Shown here: in pieces, positions 18,613-27,704 of the stretch
Layout of the letters: the number at the start of each line of letters is the position of its first letter
Numbering within the stretch: position 1 is the first letter of the stretch
DNA from: Pseudofulvibacter geojedonensis
GTDB lineage: Bacteria > Bacteroidota > Bacteroidia > Flavobacteriales > Flavobacteriaceae
Assembly (NCBI RefSeq): GCF_042675745.1
Contig: NZ_JBHTJM010000010.1
Span: 1 to 64,000 of the forward strand
Length of the DNA: 64,000 nt
Reading direction: 5' to 3'
Position numbers and translations under genes: made by a program
Notes under the pieces: generated by a model
Seen by the model: only the letters and a program-made list of their open reading frames with translations
The model's database searches: none
Told to the model about the DNA's origin: nothing

Positions 18613-19611
18613 ATGAAAAGAATAACTAAAGCAACTTATTTAAAATGGTATGAAGACATGCTATTTTGGAGAAAGTTTGAAGATAAATTAGCTGCTGTTT
18701 ATATTCAGCAAAAAGTTAGAGGATTTTTGCATTTGTATAATGGTCAAGAAGCAGTTTTAGCGGGGTCATTACATGCAATGGATTTATCTAAAGATAAAAT
18801 GATTACTGCATATCGTAATCATGTTCAGCCTATTGGTATGGGGGTAGATCCTAAAAGAGTAATGGCTGAATTATATGGTAAAGCTACTGGTACATCTCAA
18901 GGTTTAGGAGGTTCTATGCATATATTTTCTAAAGAGCATGGTTTTTATGGTGGACACGGAATAGTAGGAGGTCAAATTCCTTTAGGAGCAGGTATGGCTT
19001 TTGGAGATAAGTACAACAATACAGGAGCAGTAACTTTATGTTATTTTGGTGATGGAGCGGCTAGACAAGGTTCTTTACATGAAACTTTTAATATGGCTAT
19101 GTTGTGGAAATTACCTGTTGTTTTTATTGTTGAAAACAATGGTTACGCCATGGGTACTTCTGTAGAAAGAACAGCTAACCATACTGAAATATGGAAACTG
19201 GGATTAGGTTACGAAATGCCATGTAGACCAGTAGATGGAATGGATCCAGTTGCTGTTGCTAAAGAGGTAGATGCAGCTATGGAACATGCAAGAAAAGGTA
19301 ACGGGCCAACTTTCTTAGAAATGAAGACTTATAGGTATAGAGGTCATTCTATGTCTGATGCTCAACACTACAGAACAAAAGATGAAGTGGCAGAGTACCA
19401 AAAAATAGATCCTATTACTACTGTAAAGAATACACTTTTAAAGAAAAAGTACGCTACAGAAGAGGAAATTAAAGAAATAGATAAACGTGTTAAAGCTTTA
19501 GTTAAGGAGTGTGAAGAATTTGCAGAGAATTCACCTTATCCTGAATTAAATGTTATGTACGATAGCGTATACGAACAAGAAGATTATCCGTTTTTACCAC
19601 ATAAATTATAA
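18613..19611 (+). CDS. pdhA: Pyruvate dehydrogenase E1 component, alpha subunit
   Basis: Thiamine-diphosphate subunit that decarboxylates pyruvate in the PDH complex. The TPP motif runs from GDGAARQGS (146-154) to VENNGYAMG (173-181). The phosphorylation-loop region YRYRGHSMSDAQHYR is conserved. 332 residues fits the alpha2beta2 type, so a separate E1-beta is needed; none is in the window. The E2 gene starts 3 bp after the stop. Confidence 0.95.
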   Translation: MKRITKATYLKWYEDMLFWRKFEDKLAAVYIQQKVRGFLHLYNGQEAVLAGSLHAMDLSKDKMITAYRNHVQPIGMGVDPKRVMAELYGKATGTSQGLGGSMHIFSKEHGFYGGHGIVGGQIPLGAGMAFGDKYNNTGAVTLCYFGDGAARQGSLHETFNMAMLWKLPVVFIVENNGYAMGTSVERTANHTEIWKLGLGYEMPCRPVDGMDPVAVAKEVDAAMEHARKGNGPTFLEMKTYRYRGHSMSDAQHYRTKDEVAEYQKIDPITTVKNTLLKKKYATEEEIKEIDKRVKALVKECEEFAENSPYPELNVMYDSVYEQEDYPFLPHKL

Positions 19612-19614
19612 GCT

Positions 19615-21222
19615 ATGGCAGAAATAATAAATATGCCTCGTTTAAGTGATACCATGACAGAAGGAGTGGTAGCCACTTGGTTGAAAAAAGTAGGGGATGC
19701 AATTGAGGAAGGTGATATTTTAGCTGAGATTGAAACAGATAAAGCTACAATGGAATTTGAGTCTTTTTATGAAGGAACTCTTTTACATATTGGTATTCAA
19801 GAAGGAGAAACGGCTCCGGTAGATTCGTTATTGGCTATTGTTGGTGAAAAAGGAGAAGATATTTCTGGATTGTTAAACGGAGGAGCAACAGCTTCAGTTA
19901 CGGCAGAGGCTCCAAAAGCGGAAATTGCTAAAGAAAAAGTTGTTTCTACGGCATCAATTCCAGAAGGAGTAGAAGTAATAACAATGCCTCGTTTAAGTGA
20001 TACTATGACGGAAGGTACAGTTGCTTCTTGGTTAAAAAGTGTTGGAGATGCTGTTGAAGAAGGAGACATTTTAGCTGAGATTGAAACAGATAAAGCTACA
20101 ATGGAATTTGAGTCTTTTTATGAAGGAACATTACTTTATGTAGGTTTAAAAGAAGGAGATTCAGCACCTGTAGATTCTGTACTAGCAATTATAGGTCCTA
20201 AAGGAACTGATATTACTGGAGTAGCAGAAAGTTTTAGTAAAGGAGGAGAGGCTGCAGCTCAGCCTGTAACGGAAACTAAAGAAGTGCCTGCTCAACCATC
20301 TTCAGCTAAAAAAGAAGAAGTTAAAGCTGTTACAACTACTCAAGAGAACACTAGCGGAAGAATTTTTGTTTCGCCATTAGCTAAAAAAATGGCAGAAGAT
20401 AAAGGAATTTCTTTAGCTGCCATAACCGGTTCAGGAGAGAACGGAAGAATTGTAAAAAAAGATATAGAGAATTATCAAGCACCAGTAGCTCAGTCATCAG
20501 TAAGTGCGGCTAATATTTCTACGTTTGTGCCAGCTGGAGAAGTGGCTCACGAAGATGTTAAAAATTCTCAAATGCGTAAAGTAATAGCTAAGCGTTTAGG
20601 AGAATCAAAATTTACAGCTCCACATTATTATTTAACAATAGAGTTAGATATGGACAATGCGATTGCTTCTCGTAAAACAATTAATGCTATTCCGGACGTT
20701 AAGATATCATTTAATGATATGATTGTTAAAGCATCTGCTATGGCTTTAAGAAAGCATCCACAAGTAAATACTACCTGGATGGGAGAGAGTACTCGCTATA
20801 ACAAGCATATTAGTGTAGGGGTTGCAGTAGCAGTAGATGAAGGATTAGTAGTTCCAGTTTTACCTTTTACAGATCAAATGAGTTTAACAACTATAGGAAG
20901 CAATGTAAAAGATTTAGCTGGTAAAGCAAGAAGTAAGAAATTAACTCCACAAGAAATGGAAGGAAGTACCTTTACCATATCTAATTTAGGTATGTTTGGT
21001 ATTCAGGAGTTTACTTCAATCATTAATGCACCTAATTCAGCAATTTTATCAGTTGGAGCAATTGTTCAAAAACCAGTTGTAAAAAACGGAGAGATAGTTG
21101 TTGGTAACACAATGAAGGTAACATTAGCTTGTGATCATAGAACAGTAGATGGTGCTACAGGAGCTCAATTCTTACAAACATTAAAAGAATATGTTGAAAA
21201 CCCTGTAACCATGTTGGCTTAA
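19615..21222 (+). CDS. pdhC: Dihydrolipoamide acetyltransferase, PDH E2, two lipoyl domains
   Basis: Core of the PDH complex, transferring acetyl from lipoate to CoA. Two lipoyl domains (about 1-78 and 118-195) have lipoylated lysines K43 and K160 in ETDKATMEFES. An Ala/Glu/Pro linker follows, then the E1/E3-binding domain (FVSPLAKKMAEDKGI...GRIVKKDI, about 250-285) and the catalytic domain ending in CDHRTVDGA with H508 and D512. The two lipoyl coding segments share a 62-bp perfect repeat. 535 residues is typical for the two-lipoyl form. Confidence 0.96.
   Translation: MAEIINMPRLSDTMTEGVVATWLKKVGDAIEEGDILAEIETDKATMEFESFYEGTLLHIGIQEGETAPVDSLLAIVGEKGEDISGLLNGGATASVTAEAPKAEIAKEKVVSTASIPEGVEVITMPRLSDTMTEGTVASWLKSVGDAVEEGDILAEIETDKATMEFESFYEGTLLYVGLKEGDSAPVDSVLAIIGPKGTDITGVAESFSKGGEAAAQPVTETKEVPAQPSSAKKEEVKAVTTTQENTSGRIFVSPLAKKMAEDKGISLAAITGSGENGRIVKKDIENYQAPVAQSSVSAANISTFVPAGEVAHEDVKNSQMRKVIAKRLGESKFTAPHYYLTIELDMDNAIASRKTINAIPDVKISFNDMIVKASAMALRKHPQVNTTWMGESTRYNKHISVGVAVAVDEGLVVPVLPFTDQMSLTTIGSNVKDLAGKARSKKLTPQEMEGSTFTISNLGMFGIQEFTSIINAPNSAILSVGAIVQKPVVKNGEIVVGNTMKVTLACDHRTVDGATGAQFLQTLKEYVENPVTMLA
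19717..19778 (+). repeat. 62-bp direct repeat, copy 1 (lipoyl domain 1)
   Basis: Identical at every base to 20068-20129, 351 bp (117 codons) downstream. It covers the lipoylation site. Flanking lipoyl codons differ, so identity is local. Confidence 0.95.
20068..20129 (+). repeat. 62-bp direct repeat, copy 2 (lipoyl domain 2)
   Basis: Second copy of the perfect in-frame repeat at 19717-19778 within pdhC. Confidence 0.95.
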
Positions 21223-21248
21223 AAACGACTATTATTTATAAATAACAT

Positions 21249-21286
21249 AAAATCCCACCTCCATGAAATGAAAGTGGGATTTTTTA
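21249..21286 (+). terminator. Terminator of pdhAC
   Basis: Stem AATCCCAC / GTGGGATT followed by a T-run; the inner bases can pair further (CCAT/ATGA region). It ends the pdh unit before the next start at 21300. Confidence 0.85.
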
Positions 21287-21299
21287 TTAATAATACTAT

Positions 21300-22880
21300 A
21301 TGAGAGGGATAATATTTTTTTTATGTACTGTTTGTTTTGTTCAAGCACAAACAACTATTGGTTTATTACATTATAATTCTAATGTTTCTGATGGTTATTT
21401 GCTTTTCGGGCATAAACAGGACAATGATGTTTATTTAATTAATAATTGTGGGGAAGTTGTTAATCATTGGTTGACGGATAATAGATTAGGAGTTGCTTAC
21501 CTGTTAGATAATGGTAATTTATTAAAATCAGGTGGTGGTTTTTTAGAATTACGAGATTGGGATAACTCTTTGTTATGGAAGGTAGATCTAACAGTATATG
21601 GCTTAGATCAGCACCATGATATTGAGCCAATGCCAAACGGTAATGTGTTAGTATTATCTAGGGATGTATATACATCAGCTGAGGCTATTGCTCAGGGAAG
21701 AAATCCTTCTTTAGTAAATACAGAATTAAGATCAGAAAAAATAGTCGAAATTCAGCCAGTAGGAACCAATTCTTTAAATGTTGTTTGGGAATGGAAAATA
21801 TGGGATCATTTAATTCAAGATTTCAGTGCTGCACAGCCTAATTTTGGAGTTGTGGCAAATCATCCTGAACTTTTAGATTTAAATTTAGGAACATCTTCTA
21901 GTAATTGGATACACGCTAATGCAGTGGAATATAATGAAACTTTAGATCAGATAGTTTTTTCTTCTAGAAAGATGAATGAGATTTATGTAATAGATCATAG
22001 CACGACTATTTTAGAAGCTGCCTCACATACCGGAGGTAATTCTGGTAAAGGAGGTGATTTTCTTTGGCGTTGGGGGAACCCTATAAATTATGATCAAGGA
22101 ACAGCAGGCGATCAAAAATTGTATGGTCAGCATGACCCTAAGTGGATACCTAATGGATATCCTAATGCAGGAAAATTATCTTTATTTAACAATGGAACAG
22201 GAAGAACACCTGAATATTCGTCCGTACATATAATAGATACACAAGTAGATATTAATGGTAATTATAGTATTAGCGGAAGCTTCTTGCCAAATGATTTTTT
22301 CTGGTCTTGGGATGGAAGTGTATTAGGGACAACAGTTTTTAGTAATTCTCAAAGTGGTGCAAATGTTCAGCCAAATGGTAATGTTTTATTTTGTGAAACG
22401 GTACCAGGAAGAATATCAGAAATAGATTCTTCAGGTAATTTGGTGTGGTCTTATGAAAACCCTATAGGAACATCAAATTATGTACAAGGAGATATGATTC
22501 CTAATAGTCAAAATCAAGTTTTTAGAGCAGAGAAGTATCCAGCAAACTTTGTTGGTTTTACAGGAAAAGATTTAACACCTATAGGTATCATAGAAAATAT
22601 AAATTCAATTTCAGATAACTGTAAAACTCTTAATGTAGAGGAATTTGTTCTAGGAGAGAATAGGTTTAAAATTTATCCAAATCCAATAAATTATGAGTTT
22701 AAGATTTCTGGGGAAGAAAGTATTGAATCAATTCAAGTGTTTAATTTAACAGGAAAAATAGTTCTTGAATATACTCAACCTCTCAATAGTTATAAAGTTT
22801 CAGAATTACCTCCAGGTATGTATTTTGTGAAAATTAGGACTAAAAAAGGAGCTAGGATTAAGAAAATAATTAAAGAATAA
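21300..22880 (+). CDS. Arylsulfotransferase-family secreted protein with T9SS sorting domain
   Basis: Secreted beta-propeller protein of the arylsulfotransferase (ASST) superfamily. Signal peptide about 1-17 (cleaved near VQAQ). The propeller has typical blocks HHDIEPMPNGNVLVLSRD, WIHANAVEYNETLDQIVFSSR and QPNGNVLFCE. The last 75 residues (FKIYPNPINYEFKI...PPGMYFVKIRTKKG...KKIIKE) form a type A T9SS C-terminal sorting domain, so it should be processed by PorU and released or surface-bound. Sulfotransferase activity is not established for Bacteroidota members; some may only bind. A single-gene unit between terminators. Confidence 0.82.
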   Translation: MRGIIFFLCTVCFVQAQTTIGLLHYNSNVSDGYLLFGHKQDNDVYLINNCGEVVNHWLTDNRLGVAYLLDNGNLLKSGGGFLELRDWDNSLLWKVDLTVYGLDQHHDIEPMPNGNVLVLSRDVYTSAEAIAQGRNPSLVNTELRSEKIVEIQPVGTNSLNVVWEWKIWDHLIQDFSAAQPNFGVVANHPELLDLNLGTSSSNWIHANAVEYNETLDQIVFSSRKMNEIYVIDHSTTILEAASHTGGNSGKGGDFLWRWGNPINYDQGTAGDQKLYGQHDPKWIPNGYPNAGKLSLFNNGTGRTPEYSSVHIIDTQVDINGNYSISGSFLPNDFFWSWDGSVLGTTVFSNSQSGANVQPNGNVLFCETVPGRISEIDSSGNLVWSYENPIGTSNYVQGDMIPNSQNQVFRAEKYPANFVGFTGKDLTPIGIIENINSISDNCKTLNVEEFVLGENRFKIYPNPINYEFKISGEESIESIQVFNLTGKIVLEYTQPLNSYKVSELPPGMYFVKIRTKKGARIKKIIKE

Positions 22881-22894
22881 AAATATATAATATT

Positions 22895-22937
22895 AAAAAT
22901 CCCGTTTCAAGACACATGTTCGAAACGGGATTTTTTT
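22895..22937 (+). terminator. Terminator of the arylsulfotransferase-like gene
   Basis: Stem AAAAATCCCGTTTC / GAAACGGGATTTTT with a 13-nt loop. Confidence 0.9.
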
Positions 22938-22961
22938 ATCTTTAGAACAAAATGAAAATAG

Positions 22962-23978
22962 ATGATTAAAAATATATTTTTTTTAAGCTTGCTGATAATT
23001 TCTTGTAAGGGATCTACAGTAGTTATGGATAATGATAATCCAGAGAACAATCAATTACCAGAACCTTCTAAACACGATGTAATATATGCAGATGTTAAGA
23101 AAAAGCCAGCTTTAGTAACTACTCCAGAAGAAGTAAAAGAAATAGTTTCTTATTTGGCTTCAGATGAGCTAGCAGGGAGAGATACGGGGTCTGAAGGAAT
23201 TGACAAAGCTGCTACTTATATAGCTAATAATTTTAAAGATAGTGGGCTAAAAGAATACTATAAATCGTATCGAGATACTTTTAAAGTTGGAAATAAAGAA
23301 GCTTTTAATGTTGTTGGGGTTATAGAAGGTAAAGATCCTGAATTGAAAGATGAGTTTGTGGTTATAGGAGCTCATTACGACCATATAGGAAACGGAAAAA
23401 AAGTAGGAGAAGATATCATAGCAAATGGAGCTAATGATAATGCTGCAGGTACAGCAACAGTTATGGAGTTAGCTAAATACTTAGCTAAAAAAAGCAACAA
23501 AAGGAGTATTCTTTTTGTGGCTTTTGCAGCTGAAGAAAAAGGTTTGTTGGGCTCAAAACATTTAGCAAAAAAACTAAAAAATGAAGGAGTTAATGTAGCA
23601 ATAGTTTTAAATTTTGAAATGATTGGTGTTCCGTTAAAAGATAAAGACTATACAGCTTATGTTACAGGATATAATATGTCTAATTTGGCAGAAAAAATGA
23701 ATTCTTATGCAAGTGCTAATTTAGTTGGTTATTTGCCACAAGCTAAACAATATCAGTTATTTTCTAGGTCTGATAATTATCCTTTTTACAAAGAATTTAA
23801 AATACCTGCTCAGACTTTTTGTACGTTTGATTTTACTAATTTTGATTATTATCACCATGTAGATGATGAAGTAGATAAGTTAGATTTTAATCATATGGCT
23901 AGTTTTATAAATGCGTATGCACTAGCTGTAGAAAAAGTAATCAATTCTAAACCAGGCGAAATTAAATTAAATGAATAA
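22962..23978 (+). CDS. M28-family metallopeptidase lipoprotein
   Basis: Zinc aminopeptidase-like hydrolase anchored as a lipoprotein (signal 1-14, lipobox Cys 15 in IISCKGS). The M28 ligands are visible: IGAHYDHIG (His, Asp), NGANDNAAGTA (bridging Asp), FAAEEKGLLGS (catalytic and ligand Glu) and YHHVDDEVDKLDF (His). An IAP-type ASDELAGRDTGS block precedes the catalytic domain. 338 residues. Its last 8 bp overlap the start of the SDR gene, so the two are translationally coupled. Substrate is probably oligopeptides in the periplasm. Confidence 0.9.
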   Translation: MIKNIFFLSLLIISCKGSTVVMDNDNPENNQLPEPSKHDVIYADVKKKPALVTTPEEVKEIVSYLASDELAGRDTGSEGIDKAATYIANNFKDSGLKEYYKSYRDTFKVGNKEAFNVVGVIEGKDPELKDEFVVIGAHYDHIGNGKKVGEDIIANGANDNAAGTATVMELAKYLAKKSNKRSILFVAFAAEEKGLLGSKHLAKKLKNEGVNVAIVLNFEMIGVPLKDKDYTAYVTGYNMSNLAEKMNSYASANLVGYLPQAKQYQLFSRSDNYPFYKEFKIPAQTFCTFDFTNFDYYHHVDDEVDKLDFNHMASFINAYALAVEKVINSKPGEIKLNE

Positions 23979-24657
23979 AAATATAATTGTTACTGGTACT
24001 AGTAGAGGTATTGGTTTTGAGTTAGTACAGTTGTTAGCTAATCAAGGAAATCGAGTTTTGAGTTTATCTAGAAACAGTCAACCTATTAATGACTTAAAGC
24101 TATCTCATGTTACATCTTTGTCTTTTGATTTGGCAGAATCTTCAGATTACGAAAAAGTGAAGAATTTTGTTCAAGATGAATGGAATGGTAAAGTAGATAT
24201 TTTAATAAACAATGCAGGTTTGTTGGTAAATAAACCTTTTGGAGAGTTAACCACTTTCGATTGGCAAAAAGTGTATGAAGTAAACGTATTTGGAGTTGCT
24301 CAACTAATTCAGTGTTTAATCCCTTACATGAGTAAAGGAGCTCATGTAATTACGGTAAGCTCTATGGGAGGAATTCAGGGGTCAATGAAGTTTCCCGGAT
24401 TAGCTGCGTATAGTTCTAGTAAAGGAGCAGTAATTACCCTTTCTGAGTTATTAGCAGAAGAATATAAGGAAAAAGGAATAGCTTTTAATGTGTTGGCTTT
24501 AGGAGCTGTGCAAACAGAAATGTTAGAAGAAGCTTTTCCAGGTTACGAAGCACCATTATCTGCCTTAGAAATGGCTACTTATATAGCTGAATTTTCTCTT
24601 ACAGGAAATAAGTTTTATAATGGTAAGGTCTTACAGGTTTCTAGTACTACTCCTTAG
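23971..24657 (+). CDS. Short-chain dehydrogenase/reductase
   Basis: Cytosolic NAD(P)-dependent oxidoreductase of the SDR family. Cofactor motif VTGTSRGIGFE (about 7-17), NNAG (about 81-84), catalytic Ser in VSSMGG and YSSSKGA (Tyr, Lys). 228 residues, a compact classical SDR without a substrate-defining tail. Overlaps the M28 gene by 8 bp, and its 3' end overlaps the converging lipoprotein gene by 11 bp. Confidence 0.9.
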   Translation: MNKNIIVTGTSRGIGFELVQLLANQGNRVLSLSRNSQPINDLKLSHVTSLSFDLAESSDYEKVKNFVQDEWNGKVDILINNAGLLVNKPFGELTTFDWQKVYEVNVFGVAQLIQCLIPYMSKGAHVITVSSMGGIQGSMKFPGLAAYSSSKGAVITLSELLAEEYKEKGIAFNVLALGAVQTEMLEEAFPGYEAPLSALEMATYIAEFSLTGNKFYNGKVLQVSSTTP

Positions 24658-25159
24658 TGGTGAACTTTACTTGTTGACTCAATACAGTCATACCTTCAAT
24701 TTTAGTTTTTATAGTAGTTATTTTAGCTGTTAGATAATGAGTCTTCCCTTTTACGTTATAAGTGAAATTGATTAATTTGGTAGAGTCATCAATAGATTTA
24801 TAACTGTTTGTTTGTTTGAGTTCCTTTATCAAAATAGATTCAGGTAGGTTGATTAAAACAGAGTCATTTTCAATGATATTCGAAATTTGATATTGTATTT
24901 CTGGTTTAAATTTTGTTTCCTTTTTATAAAGTGAATTCAATTCAACGAGTTCATTTAGTTTTTGTAAAATTAAATCATTGTTTATATAAAAAGGACTCTT
25001 GTCAGCAAGATCAATTTCGTTAGTATGTGGCTCAAAATCATCACTTATAGTTTCTTCTGAAATTTCTAGATTCTCATAAGGTATTGTTTTGTCATTACTT
25101 TTAGCACAAGCATAACAAATAAAAACAATGACCAATATTAAATATTTTAAGCTATTCAT
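24647..25159 (-). CDS. Hypothetical lipoprotein
   Basis: 170 residues with a lipoprotein signal (1-17, Cys 18 in CYACAKS). The mature part is acidic at first, then a mixed alpha/beta segment ending in strands. I do not recognise a family. Its start codon overlaps the stop of the upstream membrane-protein gene as ATGA (25156-25159), so both proteins are made together and probably act together. The partner projects into the same periplasmic space. Confidence 0.75.
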   Translation of the reverse strand: MNSLKYLILVIVFICYACAKSNDKTIPYENLEISEETISDDFEPHTNEIDLADKSPFYINNDLILQKLNELVELNSLYKKETKFKPEIQYQISNIIENDSVLINLPESILIKELKQTNSYKSIDDSTKLINFTYNVKGKTHYLTAKITTIKTKIEGMTVLSQQVKFTTKE

Positions 25160-26046
25160 TTAGTCATAAATTTAAGAGTTACTATTTTATTGTTTTTGTA
25201 TTCCTTTTTAAGGATTTGAATGTTTTTTAAACTACTAGTTGGGATTAAAAGTTTATTAATAAAATCTTCTTTAGTATATATTTCTATTCCAATACTGTTT
25301 TTAAATACTTGGTATATTTTAGCTTTACTATCAATAAGGTTTTCTAATTCTCTTTTTCTTTTTTGCCAATCCTTAATGTTTCCGTTGGTGTAGTAGTTGA
25401 GCATTAATGCGTAATCATCGGTTTTTAATTTTATAACATCTTTAATAGATCTTTTGTTGCTTTTATGAATAGTATCACTAAAATAGAAGGGAGAGGAGGC
25501 TACAATAATTAATTTATTTTCTTTAGTCTCATAACTGAAACAACCTAAACTATCTGTTGTTTTGTAGATTGATGGTTCGTTATTAATTAAAATTTCTAGA
25601 TTAATTTTGGTGTTAACAATAGGTTCATTGGTGTCTTCATCAATAAAGCAAAAATGATAATGGTTCTCTTTGTTATAGAAATACGCAGATAGGACTAAGG
25701 AAATTAATACAGTTAAACCAATTAATAATACTTTTTTATGAGCTTTGTTTTTTTGCGGTTTAGTATTTTTGGTTTTAAAGTCTTCCCAGTTGTTATAATT
25801 GCTATAAATACTTAATAAGTTTAAAATGTCGATTCTGGGTAACTTTTCGGGAGTGTTTTTACAATAAGTATAAAACCATTTTTCGCTTACTTTCCCTTTA
25901 GTTTTTTGAAATAAATCTTCTTGAAAAGAAGTTATCATGCTTCCTTTCCATTCTTGTATTTTAAAGGAGGAACCGTTGTTGCTATTAAATACTTCTGTAA
26001 TAGCCTCTTTTAGTTTTTCAAAATAAATATGTTCTTGCTTTGTCAA
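25156..26046 (-). CDS. Single-pass membrane protein, possible cytoplasmic-to-periplasmic transducer
   Basis: 296 residues: a cytoplasmic N-domain (about 1-95) with the block VSEKWFYTYCKN...LPRIDILNLLSIYSNYNNWEDFK, a basic linker (KNKAHKK), one membrane segment (about 105-122), and a periplasmic domain that begins like a carboxypeptidase-regulatory/Ig fold (HFCFIDEDTNEPIVNTKINLEI...TDSLGCFSY). The N-domain is helical and could bind DNA, but I cannot show an HTH. It is coupled by ATGA to a lipoprotein gene and divergent from a DUF4349 gene. Function unknown; membrane-tethered regulation is inference. Confidence 0.7.
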   Translation of the reverse strand: MTKQEHIYFEKLKEAITEVFNSNNGSSFKIQEWKGSMITSFQEDLFQKTKGKVSEKWFYTYCKNTPEKLPRIDILNLLSIYSNYNNWEDFKTKNTKPQKNKAHKKVLLIGLTVLISLVLSAYFYNKENHYHFCFIDEDTNEPIVNTKINLEILINNEPSIYKTTDSLGCFSYETKENKLIIVASSPFYFSDTIHKSNKRSIKDVIKLKTDDYALMLNYYTNGNIKDWQKRKRELENLIDSKAKIYQVFKNSIGIEIYTKEDFINKLLIPTSSLKNIQILKKEYKNNKIVTLKFMTK

Positions 26047-26171
26047 GCCTTTGATTTATTGGTGTTTACTCTTTTGTAAATACTTTACAAGAATGTTACA
26101 AGTGTATTACAAGAGAAAATATTTGGTTAATGAGATGTTTGTGATGTATTAACAAATAAAAATATAAAATT

Positions 26172-27047
26172 ATGAATGCAAATAAATTTATAACTGGATT
26201 TTTTTTAATGGGTATTATCCTAATAAACCATTCTTGTAGTAAAAATAGTAATAACGAATCAGTTATGAAACAGGAAGTAGAGCTTATTTCTTTTGAAGAA
26301 GAGACATCACTAGAAGGAATAAACCCTAATACAATGGATATTAGTAATAATGAAAAAAAGCAAAAGTCAATAACTACAGATTTTACTCCCAATAATTTAA
26401 AAATTATTAAATCTGCAGATACGAAATATAAAGTTAAAGATATTTCTAAGGCTTCAAAGGAAATAAAAAACTTGGTGTTAGCTAATAATGGATATGTTTC
26501 TGAAATGCGTTTTACGAATAGTTCATACAGTAAGCAGAATGTTTTTGTTATAAAAGTACCCAATTATCAATTTGATGGTCTGTTAGAAAAAATTAGTTCA
26601 TCGGCAATTAAAATAGATTATGAAAACATAACTACCCAAGACGTTACAGAAGCTTATATAGATGCTGAATCTAGATTAAAGACTAAGTTAAAAGTTAAAA
26701 AAAGATATGAAGAGATATTAAGAACAAAAGCTTATAAAGTAACAGATTTACTTGAGGTAGAAGAAAAGATAAATGATATACAAGAAGAGATTGAAGCTGT
26801 TCAAGGTAAATTGAATTTTATGAAAAACAAAGTGTATCTAAGTACTATAAATATTGAGTTATATGAGGAATCTAAAACTCTAGTTCATAATGAGGAAAAT
26901 GATAATAAGTTCTCTAAAGAAATCAATAAAGCAATGAATTTTGGGTTAGAAATAATCAAAGTTTTTTTATTAGCAATGGTTTATATATGGCCAATCTTAT
27001 TATTGTTAATACTAATTTATATTGCATATAGAAGAAAGAGAAAATAA
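26172..27047 (+). CDS. DUF4349 lipoprotein
   Basis: Envelope lipoprotein, 291 residues: signal with Cys 22 in NHSCSKN, the DUF4349 domain (KVKDISKASKEIKNLVLANNGYVSEM, then strands), a long coiled coil (about 180-225, LEVEEKINDIQEEIEAVQGKLNF), and a C-terminal membrane helix (about 262-283) with a basic tail RRKRK. A lipidated N-terminus plus a C-terminal inner-membrane helix would tether both ends. Family function is unknown. It is divergent from the 25156/24647 pair with a 125-bp shared upstream region. Confidence 0.82.
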   Translation: MNANKFITGFFLMGIILINHSCSKNSNNESVMKQEVELISFEEETSLEGINPNTMDISNNEKKQKSITTDFTPNNLKIIKSADTKYKVKDISKASKEIKNLVLANNGYVSEMRFTNSSYSKQNVFVIKVPNYQFDGLLEKISSSAIKIDYENITTQDVTEAYIDAESRLKTKLKVKKRYEEILRTKAYKVTDLLEVEEKINDIQEEIEAVQGKLNFMKNKVYLSTINIELYEESKTLVHNEENDNKFSKEINKAMNFGLEIIKVFLLAMVYIWPILLLLILIYIAYRRKRK

Positions 27048-27074
27048 TGTCAAACCTTATTCTTTTAAAAGGAT

Positions 27075-27698
27075 ATGGTTTTTTATATTTACCTAGTGCA
27101 ACAAACTTTATTAAAATATCTACCAGAAAGAGCAGTTCCAGACGTATTGAGCTTATTAGAACATAATAGGGTTTATCTAAAAATTGTTAATGAACGAGTT
27201 ACTAAGCATGGCGATTACAGAAAGTTATCCAATGGTCAGCACCAAATAACAATTAATGCTAGTTTAAATAAATACAGGTTTTTAATGACTCTTATACATG
27301 AAATAGCTCATTTAGTAGCTATTCAAAAATATGGTAGAACTATAAAACCACATGGGAAAGAATGGAAATTTACTTTTCAGCAGTTAATGTTGCCATTTAT
27401 AAACCCATCTATTTATCCTAATAAGTTATTGCCTTTGTTGGCCAATCATTTTAAAAATCCAAAAGCAAGTAGTGATACCGATGCTCGTTTGTCTGTAGCA
27501 TTAAAAGAATACGATCCAGAAAATGAGAAACATTTTGTTTATAGATTACCAGCAGGGTCGGTTTTTAGAATTTACAACGGAAAGGTATTTAAAAAAGGAA
27601 ATAAAAGAATTAAGCGTTACGAATGTTTAGAATTAAACACGGGTAAAGTATATTTGTTTCAACCCAATGCTGAGGTTGAATTATTAAAAGGATACTAA
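27075..27698 (+). CDS. SprT-like zinc-metallopeptidase-domain protein
   Basis: SprT-like protein with the zincin signature LIHEIAHLVAI (about 75-85) and a downstream HGKEWK that probably gives the third zinc ligand. 207 residues from ATG 27075. As I recall, related proteins begin near QQTLLKYLPE, which would favour the in-frame GTG at 27096 (200 residues). The C-terminal part (YRLPAGSVFRIYNGKVFKKGNKR) is a small beta domain. Related to the DNA-protein crosslink protease Spartan, but bacterial function is unproven. manC starts 6 bp after its stop. Confidence 0.82.
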   Translation: MVFYIYLVQQTLLKYLPERAVPDVLSLLEHNRVYLKIVNERVTKHGDYRKLSNGQHQITINASLNKYRFLMTLIHEIAHLVAIQKYGRTIKPHGKEWKFTFQQLMLPFINPSIYPNKLLPLLANHFKNPKASSDTDARLSVALKEYDPENEKHFVYRLPAGSVFRIYNGKVFKKGNKRIKRYECLELNTGKVYLFQPNAEVELLKGY

Positions 27699-27704
27699 AA
27701 TAAT

